Assembly (NCBI GenBank): GCA_964459445.1
Contig: CAYWMP010000200.1
Coordinates: 1 to 10,148, forward strand
DNA length: 10,148 bases
Direction: 5' to 3'
From: CAYWMP01 sp964459445
Lineage (GTDB): Bacteria; Desulfobacterota; DSM-4660; Desulfatiglandales; HGW-15
Shown piece after piece: positions 5,257 to 10,148 of this stretch (positions within the stretch are counted from its first letter, which is position 1; each line of letters starts with the position of its first letter). Made by a program: the position numbers and the translations under genes. The notes beneath the pieces are model-generated. The model ran no database searches. It saw nothing but the letters and a program-made list of their open reading frames with translations, and had not been told where the DNA came from.

Positions 5257-5298
5257 CGCTCACCTCCCCGGGGCGTATAATAGAAAGGAGAGTAGAAT

Positions 5299-6414
5299 AT
5301 GTCAGAACAGGAAATATACAACAAGCTCATCCAATGGTTGAACAGAGCATGGTTCGGTCTGCCCGACTCCGAACACCTGTTGCCGGCCGTCATGGCCTTT
5401 TATTCCCAGGAGGAGGCTGAACTTCTCACGGGGTTTCCCTTCAAGGGCACCCCCTTGGAAACGTTGGCCGAAGCGAAAGGGATCGAGCCGTCACAACTGG
5501 CCCCGAAGCTGGATGCCCTGGCAGAACGGGGGGCCCTGTGGCGCGTTCAAAAGGGCGATGTGATTTTATACAAGATCAATGACGCGTTTTTCGTGTTTAT
5601 GCGGGGCTCTTTCTGGGCCGAGAAGCCTGACGAGAAGACTGAAAGCTCGGCATCCCCCATTAATAAATATTTTTATGACGGTTTTATGGATCAGTTCAAA
5701 ACGGCCCATACCAAGGGTTTGCGAACGATTCCTATCGACAAGACCGTGGAAGATCCCCGCCGCATCCTACCCTACGAAGATGTGGTTCGATACGTTGACA
5801 CCCAGGACTACTGCACGGTCTCAAATTGTCCCTGCCGCCAGAGAAAAAGCCTGGATCCCGATTCAGAAGTCTGTGATCATCCTTTGGAAGTCTGCCTTCA
5901 TTTCGGCAAACTGGGGCACTACATCGTGGAGAACGGACTGGGCCGCGAGATCACCAAAGAAGAAACAAAGGACATCCTCAAGCAGGCCGCGGAGTCGGGA
6001 TTGGTCCATGCCATCTCCAACTGGGAGGAAGGGGCAGACACCATCTGCAACTGCTGTCAGTGCTGTTGCCTTTTCTTTGAGGCCTATCACGTCCTCAAAC
6101 ACCACAAGAGTCATGACCACTCAAACTACAAGGTGAAAATCAACACAGCCACGTGCAAGGCCTGCGGCCTCTGCGAAGAGCGCTGCGCCATGGAGGCCAT
6201 CAGCCTGAAGGGCAATCCGGAGGCAACCAATAAAAAGGGACAAGCCCCGGTCCTCCAATCAGAAAGCTGCCTGGGGTGCGGGGTCTGCGTGTACAAATGT
6301 CCGACCGAGTCCCTGATTCTTGAAAGATGCGAATCCATCACACATCCGCCCAAGACGGTCCGGGACTGGATGGGCCGATGGATGGAAGACAAAAAGGCCG
6401 CAAAGGAGGCATAA
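5299..6414 (+). CDS. 4Fe-4S ferredoxin-type protein with winged-helix-like N-terminus and extra cysteine clusters
   Basis: A 371-residue cytosolic protein in four parts. Residues 33-100 look like a helix-turn-helix/winged-helix fold (TLAEAKGIEPSQLAPKLDAL, 55-74). Residues 165-205 hold the first Cys set (C172, C177, C179, C192, C199). Residues 247-260 hold ICNCCQCCCLFF, with C250, C252, C253, C255, C256 and C257. Residues 283-340 form a two-cluster ferredoxin domain: C286-C289-C292-C296 (the last lacks the usual following Pro) and C324-C327-C330-C334-Pro. It has no signal peptide or membrane helix. Similar proteins occur in anaerobes and probably pass electrons or sense them; the exact reaction is unknown to me. 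AAAGGAG at 5284-5290 supports the start. It probably belongs to the MarR regulon, with the HD gene behind it. Confidence 0.85.
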   Translation: MSEQEIYNKLIQWLNRAWFGLPDSEHLLPAVMAFYSQEEAELLTGFPFKGTPLETLAEAKGIEPSQLAPKLDALAERGALWRVQKGDVILYKINDAFFVFMRGSFWAEKPDEKTESSASPINKYFYDGFMDQFKTAHTKGLRTIPIDKTVEDPRRILPYEDVVRYVDTQDYCTVSNCPCRQRKSLDPDSEVCDHPLEVCLHFGKLGHYIVENGLGREITKEETKDILKQAAESGLVHAISNWEEGADTICNCCQCCCLFFEAYHVLKHHKSHDHSNYKVKINTATCKACGLCEERCAMEAISLKGNPEATNKKGQAPVLQSESCLGCGVCVYKCPTESLILERCESITHPPKTVRDWMGRWMEDKKAAKEA

Positions 6415-6456
6415 CGCAAAAGGCCCTTGCCCATTTTCTATTTTTTTCTTTGAGCT

Positions 6457-7026
6457 ATGAAAACAGTTTTCAACGAAATATGGCGACTTGCTAAACCCTA
6501 TCTTGATACCCGGATGAATAGGATCCATACGGAAATATCTCTCCGGTATGCCCGAATGTTGCTGGAAAGGGAAGGGGGAGAAGAGGATATCGTTATACCC
6601 GCTGTCATACTTCATGACGTGGGTTGGAAAATGATTCCCGAGGACCAGCAACTCAAGGCCTTTGGACCCCATGCAAAATCTCTGAATCTGACGAAAAAGC
6701 ATGAGAGAGAAGGGGCCATTATCGCAAGAGACATTTTAGAAAAGGTGAATCATGAAGGGAATAAGATCAACGAGATCCTTGAGATCATTGAAGGCCACGA
6801 CACGAGAGAGGTTGCTCTCTCATTAAATGACCGTATCGTAAAAGTTGCGGATAAGTTATGGCGGTTTACAAGAGAGGGTTTTGAGATAGACCGTGAACGC
6901 TTTCAGGAGGAGCCGGTTGAGAGATTAGAAGTTCTGGATGAAACCATCAAAAGATATTTGTTCACCCAATCCGCCATTCAGATGGCAAGAGAGGAGCTTG
7001 AGAAACGAAGGGCTGAAAATCAATGA
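6457..7026 (+). CDS. HD-domain protein (putative phosphohydrolase)
   Basis: A 189-residue protein with the metal-binding HD fold. His24 in NRIHTEISLRYA, the His53-Asp54 doublet in VILHDVGWKMIPE and Asp132 in VKVADKLWRF give the canonical H...HD...D set. His82 (KKHEREGA) and His114-Asp115 (IEGHDT) add the ligands of two-metal members. Such proteins hydrolyse phosphoester bonds of nucleotides or related substrates; the substrate here cannot be inferred. A C-terminal helical, charged tail (160-189) follows. It starts 42 bases after the Fe-S gene with no clear Shine-Dalgarno, and no terminator separates them, so co-transcription is likely. It ends 26 bases from the end of the converging Acg-type gene. 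Confidence 0.87.
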   Translation: MKTVFNEIWRLAKPYLDTRMNRIHTEISLRYARMLLEREGGEEDIVIPAVILHDVGWKMIPEDQQLKAFGPHAKSLNLTKKHEREGAIIARDILEKVNHEGNKINEILEIIEGHDTREVALSLNDRIVKVADKLWRFTREGFEIDRERFQEEPVERLEVLDETIKRYLFTQSAIQMAREELEKRRAENQ

Positions 7027-7052
7027 ATTGCTTCGACCTAAACAGTTTTGTA

Positions 7053-8219
7053 TCACGACTTAGCAATATGCGCCTCAAGGCCGCGACGTGGAGCAGGTTC
7101 AATTTGAGGGCCGTAACCTAATCGTGCCCACATCTGCACCGTATAGCGGGGAGAAGGTGCATCGAGGAGATTATGAATTTCTTTGTAGGGAACTTGTTGC
7201 TCGGGGTACTCCTGTAAGGCTTGTTGGTGTGGTTGCATCGAAATTTCATGAGCAGTTCCCGTCAACTGAACGCGCACATAGGCACGGCCGGCATTCACCT
7301 GCGCTATTCGGCCGTTGCCTTCGGTAATCATCCAGAGAAAGGCGGGCGTTGATTCAAGGTTCTTGTTAAAGCTCTCAATTTGGTCAACGGTAGCGGAATC
7401 GTCGGGTTTCGGTGCTTTCGAGCGATCAAAGAGACCCAAGCGCACAATTAGGCTTAGAATGGGATCATTTATCGATATACCGTCACGGTATTTGGCGATC
7501 TCACTCGCGCCCACACGTAATACTTTATAGGTCTCTAAGATTTTCGCTGGTGTCGTGAGCTCGATACGCCAAGCCTCCGCAGCAATAGCCCGGTGTTTTT
7601 CTAAAGCATCGGGCTGATCCAACCCTACAATGCCAAAACGTATAGGATAGGGCTTCACGCTATCCGCCATGTCTTGAATCGCATCCGCGGGGACAGTTTT
7701 GCTTATATCGTATTCTTCACGATTCGTATGTCGCTTAAGTATCTGAGCAAATAAAGGCTCCTTAGCAATGCTGGGATCTGAAGCGAGCCGAATACGGGCC
7801 ACGGGTCGTTGATCAATTTCCTCAGGACCAAACTCACCTTGAGGGAACAACTCAATATCAGTACGAATTCCGCGTTCACGTGCCGCAATATCAATGATCT
7901 CGAGAAATGTGCCATGACTCATCATTATTTGACGGTAATAGGGATCCGTTTCCGGCAACAATCTCGTGAGGTCACAGTAAAGCATAATCTCGTTGGGTGT
8001 TCGCAAATCAACCAGCCAGGACTGTAAATTATGAGAATGAGGTGCGAGAATCGCGTAACTCAAAATCCATTTGCGGACATCTGTCTCCGGCTTCGGCCCC
8101 TGCCAAGCCTCTATCGCCTCGGGCGGCATTTCACGGCTACACGCCGTAAGCCCAGCCGTTGCTGAAAAAACAACACCACCACCAATCATCCGAATGAAAG
8201 TACGTCTATTCATATTCAC
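7053..8219 (-). CDS. Tat-exported Acg-type nitroreductase-fold flavoprotein (lipoprotein)
   Basis: A 388-residue protein like the Acg family of FMN-binding, nitroreductase-fold proteins. The N-terminus carries a twin-arginine signal (NRRTFIRM, 4-11), a hydrophobic stretch (12-26) and a lipobox LTAC with Cys27, suggesting Tat export and lipid anchoring outside the cytoplasm. The nitroreductase-type motif is APHSHNLQSW (59-68), where relatives have AP..hN.Qpw, and the C-terminus has QPHQQALQEYPE and the RLGYGP...PAPRRGLE ending. GAGGTG five bases before the first ATG supports the start, though the next ATG (two codons on) is possible. It is 59 bases behind the membrane-protein gene and likely in its operon. 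Mycobacterial Acg is thought to sequester FMN; the function here is unknown. Confidence 0.85.
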   Translation of the reverse strand: MNMNRRTFIRMIGGGVVFSATAGLTACSREMPPEAIEAWQGPKPETDVRKWILSYAILAPHSHNLQSWLVDLRTPNEIMLYCDLTRLLPETDPYYRQIMMSHGTFLEIIDIAARERGIRTDIELFPQGEFGPEEIDQRPVARIRLASDPSIAKEPLFAQILKRHTNREEYDISKTVPADAIQDMADSVKPYPIRFGIVGLDQPDALEKHRAIAAEAWRIELTTPAKILETYKVLRVGASEIAKYRDGISINDPILSLIVRLGLFDRSKAPKPDDSATVDQIESFNKNLESTPAFLWMITEGNGRIAQVNAGRAYVRVQLTGTAHEISMQPHQQALQEYPEQQVPYKEIHNLLDAPSPRYTVQMWARLGYGPQIEPAPRRGLEAHIAKS

Positions 8220-8278
8220 CTCGTCTATGCTTTTGCGAGCTCAATCCTAAACTCGGCAGTCAGCACCTTTTGGAATTG

Positions 8279-9019
8279 TTATGCCTTCTTGCGCAGGAAT
8301 ACAATGGCTGTGGCCAGCATCCAGAAATGCTGCAGGGTCTCGGCTATAGAAATCATTGCCCCCATGTCGATCCCGACCACTTCTAAGAGGTTTAAAAGCA
8401 ACGAAGCCGCTACCACTAATCCAAAGTAACCCAACCACTTGGGCCACTGGGGCAAGCGAATTAATAATAAACTGATAAGCGCCAACCAGATGGATGCAAA
8501 TAAACTCACCCCTAATAGTTCACCAATACCCCCTGCATAGGCATTCAGCATTTCATACACCATGCTGATGCTCTCTTTGAAATTCTCGGATACCGTAGGG
8601 TCAGTGTAAAGGCGTGCCAGCACCGGCATGGCAAACAGCCAGCGCACGATCCCCAACGCCCTCGCCAGGCAAGAAAGGGCAGCAAACCCGCTGGCCACGC
8701 GGAAAAGAGTATTCTCGGTATCGTGGATAATGATCGCACGCCCGGTCAAGTATGCCATCGGCCAGAACAGCAAGGAATAGACCAGGTATATAGAATAACC
8801 GGTCATCATTGCTGCGTACTGCTCCAGGATAAGCGGCAGGTTAACGCTGGCCGGCTCGTCGAGGCTGGCAGGCCAGTTGATGGCTGCTCCCAAAATGATC
8901 AGGGGGGCGAAGATCAGCAGAAATTCCATGATCAAAAAGATGGCCGCCTGGCGGCGGATAGCCATAGGATCGGCCTGAGCGGAACTATTCACAGGTGCAG
9001 AATAAGTTGATTCTGTCAT
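8279..9019 (-). CDS. six-helix integral membrane protein, DUF4386-like
   Basis: A 246-residue inner-membrane protein. Hydrophobic segments lie at about 25-47, 68-92, 105-130, 162-187, 193-213 and 220-242, after a short polar N-terminus. The segment order and the stretches YAGGIGELLG (161-170) and LPQWPKWLGYFG (189-200) resemble the DUF4386 family, whose function is not known. The match is by pattern and I hold it moderately. AGGAG (9028-9032 on the complement) with a 9-10 base gap fits ATG 9019. It is the first gene behind a MerR-type 19-base-spacer promoter, and the Acg-type gene follows. It may be a drug, small-molecule or redox-related membrane component, but nothing in the sequence shows transport. 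Confidence 0.8.
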   Translation of the reverse strand: MTESTYSAPVNSSAQADPMAIRRQAAIFLIMEFLLIFAPLIILGAAINWPASLDEPASVNLPLILEQYAAMMTGYSIYLVYSLLFWPMAYLTGRAIIIHDTENTLFRVASGFAALSCLARALGIVRWLFAMPVLARLYTDPTVSENFKESISMVYEMLNAYAGGIGELLGVSLFASIWLALISLLLIRLPQWPKWLGYFGLVVAASLLLNLLEVVGIDMGAMISIAETLQHFWMLATAIVFLRKKA

Positions 9020-9059
9020 GAAATATGGCTCCTAGATAAAAATTTGTTTGATTAATAGG

Positions 9060-9090
9060 AGGCTACAGTCTGACACAGTGTCAGAGTCAA
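9060..9090 (-). promoter_or_regulatory. MerR-type activated promoter with 19-base spacer and central palindrome
   Basis: On the minus strand, TTGACT (complement of 9085-9090) and TAGCCT (complement of 9060-9065) are exactly 19 bases apart. The spacer is filled by the perfect palindrome TCTGACAC-A-GTGTCAGA (9069-9085). Over-long spacers of 19-20 bases with a dyad are the hallmark of promoters untwisted by MerR-family activators; the E. coli zntA promoter has the same layout. Transcription would start near 9053, about 34 bases before the membrane-protein ATG. Confidence 0.82.
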
Positions 9091-9093
9091 GGG

Positions 9094-9124
9094 AAAAAAT
9101 GACCCGGCAATAAAGTGCCAGGTC
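9094..9124 (-). terminator. intrinsic terminator of the merR-type gene
   Basis: Read leftward, GACCTGGCA and TGCCGGGTC form a 9-base stem with one G-U pair around a 6-base loop, followed by ATTTTTT. It starts 25 bases after the regulator's stop codon. It separates the regulator transcript from the promoter immediately downstream, so the operon behind it depends on that promoter. The plus strand also has a T-run (9133-9140), so it may work in both directions. Confidence 0.8.
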
Positions 9125-9149
9125 TTGTGATTATTTTTTTTGCAGCAAT

Positions 9150-9992
9150 TTAAATTGCAATGGGAATTTGCAGCTCCAGTACAGCTTTCTCTTGCAACTT
9201 GCCACTTACGTGCGCGGGGCCGGAGAGGTGCAGTTCGCGCACGGAGCCGGTGATTTCCCATTCGTTGATGCCGATCCAGTTGAGCAATACCAGCACTGCT
9301 GATCCAACACCCCGATAGGGCCCTTCGTAGATTAGAGCAGCCATGTTCTCTTCAGCGGGGATGGATCGAACGGTGACGTTGGGATGTTCCATTTCGGCAT
9401 TTAAATGCTTTGTGCTGATCCGCACGGCAGTTTCCACATCCAGATCGGTCTCGGTGTATTCATCATTGTGATAGAGCGTCAGTTCGGGATATCGAGGCGC
9501 AATCTCTAAACTGCTTAAGCCTTCATAAAGCGTGGTATACATCTGTTCGCAATAGTAACCCATGTCCTGTAGTTTTGGCGCCAACCGCCGCACCGAAGCA
9601 ATCACCATTGCCTCGGCTGATTTTGTCGTTACGTCATAGGGGGGTGATTTGCCTTCTTGTTCAATTTGCTGGAGCCGGGCTTCTATTCGCGCTAAACGAG
9701 CGTGACTGTCCTGCATTTCGCGTTCCAGTTCGCTTTGTTTCAACATCAACATCCCACGCAGTTGATTGTTGGGCAGATCGTTGTCCAATAAATCTTTAAT
9801 TTGCTGAAGTGAAAATCCCAAATCTTTGAAAAATAAAATACGGTTGAGGCGGGCCAATTGGGCAACAGCGTAGTAGCGATAGCCGGTAAATTTATCAATA
9901 TGATTGGGCTTGAGTAATCCCAACTGATCATAGTGCCGAAGCATCCTCACCGATACTTGCCCGAGTTTAGAAAAGTCGCCAATTTTGAACAT
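9150..9992 (-). CDS. MerR-family activator with GyrI-like ligand-binding domain
   Basis: A 280-residue regulator of the BmrR/TipA-like type. The MerR winged helix is at 1-70 (FKIGDFSKLGQVSVRMLRHY, 2-21; FTGYRYYAVAQLARL, 35-49; DLGFSLQQIKDLL, 57-69). A long dimerisation coiled coil follows at about 80-113 (KQSELEREMQDSHARLARIE), then a GyrI-like effector domain from 118 to the end, with the ENMAALIYEGPYRG (about 216-229) and VRELHLSGPA stretches. There is no cysteine metal site as in ZntR or MerR, so an organic, probably cationic or hydrophobic, ligand is expected. AAGGGG a few bases before the ATG supports the start. Its target is very likely the promoter at 9060-9090, controlling the two genes downstream. 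Confidence 0.92.
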   Translation of the reverse strand: MFKIGDFSKLGQVSVRMLRHYDQLGLLKPNHIDKFTGYRYYAVAQLARLNRILFFKDLGFSLQQIKDLLDNDLPNNQLRGMLMLKQSELEREMQDSHARLARIEARLQQIEQEGKSPPYDVTTKSAEAMVIASVRRLAPKLQDMGYYCEQMYTTLYEGLSSLEIAPRYPELTLYHNDEYTETDLDVETAVRISTKHLNAEMEHPNVTVRSIPAEENMAALIYEGPYRGVGSAVLVLLNWIGINEWEITGSVRELHLSGPAHVSGKLQEKAVLELQIPIAI

Positions 9993-10112
9993 AGTGCCCC
10001 TTTATTGATCGAATTCAATTGTTATGGTTCTTCTCCAATTTGGTTGGTAAAACTGAATCGAATCCACAGTGTATAAACTATCTACGCAGAGTGTTTTATT
10101 AGCCGCCCGCTC

Positions 10113-10133
10113 CCCTTCGACTTCGCTCAGGAT
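10113..10133. repeat. common dispersed intergenic repeat
   Basis: CCCCTTCGACTTCGCTCAGG is a short sequence I recognise as recurring between genes in many unrelated bacterial genomes. Here it lies about 120 bases upstream of the merR-type gene at the window edge, followed by CGCTC repeats. The rest of 9993-10148 shows an EcoRI-like GAATTC in a weak dyad and no convincing promoter. Confidence 0.4.
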
Positions 10134-10148
10134 CGCTCGACTGACCAG

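Noticed and set aside
5261..5290. TATAAT at 5276-5281 as a promoter for the Fe-S gene
   Set aside because: The -10 is perfect but the nearest -35-like TTGAGG is 24 bases away, too far for a normal sigma70 promoter.
5579..6136. 185-codon open frame in a second frame inside the Fe-S gene
   Set aside because: Low-complexity, Arg/Thr/Ser-rich shadow of a well-supported gene.
6415..6456. Possible terminator between the Fe-S and HD genes (GCAAAAGGCCCTTGC then T-run)
   Set aside because: Only a four-base outer stem pairs and the T-rich tract is 14 or more bases away.
1..10148. CRISPR array, tRNA or rRNA genes
   Set aside because: No regularly spaced repeats with spacers and no tRNA or rRNA signatures were seen on either strand.

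Overview
The window looks like accessory or genome-plasticity DNA from a Gram-negative anaerobe, most plausibly a deltaproteobacterial lineage (Desulfobacterota/Syntrophobacterales type). This rests on the gene kinds (a cysteine-rich 4Fe-4S protein, an OsmC-like protein, an AAA/DUF4143 ATPase, small toxin-antitoxin loci) and on the 'ggggtcaggtctcaaca...' palindromes of the sort scattered through such genomes. The taxonomic call is inference; no rRNA or tRNA is present to anchor it.

Left part (1-4200), scarred by mobile DNA: the first 80 bases hold the start of an IS21-type istB gene that stops after 21 codons. About 570 bases without a convincing gene follow, containing inverted repeats and a short repeat that returns at 2941. 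An OsmC-like gene (652-1230, minus), a 59-codon orphan reading frame (1289-1468, plus) and an AAA/DUF4143 ATPase (1478-2782, minus, with its own sigma70-like promoter) come next. A 600-base gap follows; it carries a decayed second copy of the 3' end of the OsmC gene (3200-3269). An apparently complete DinJ/YafQ-type toxin-antitoxin pair (3389-3921) is followed by a 24-base-arm palindrome (3990-4052).

Middle part (4195-7026): an AbrB/MazE-type antitoxin gene (4315-4536, minus) is followed, in the same frame directly after its stop, by the last 39 codons of a VapC-like PIN toxin. The rest of the toxin gene has been deleted. A MarR-family gene (4717-5133) precedes a 23-codon cysteine-rich mini-ORF, a 371-residue 4Fe-4S protein and an HD-domain protein. 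An 18-base palindrome between marR and the Fe-S gene is matched at 13 of 18 positions by a sequence over the marR -10 box. This suggests one MarR regulon covering its own promoter and the Fe-S genes.

Right part (7053-9992, all minus): a MerR/GyrI-type regulator with a good terminator is followed by a promoter with the 19-base spacer and central palindrome diagnostic of MerR-activated genes. That promoter drives a six-helix membrane protein (DUF4386-like) and then a Tat-exported Acg-type nitroreductase-fold lipoprotein. These three genes form a self-contained inducible cassette. The window ends in a common dispersed intergenic repeat (about 10113-10133).
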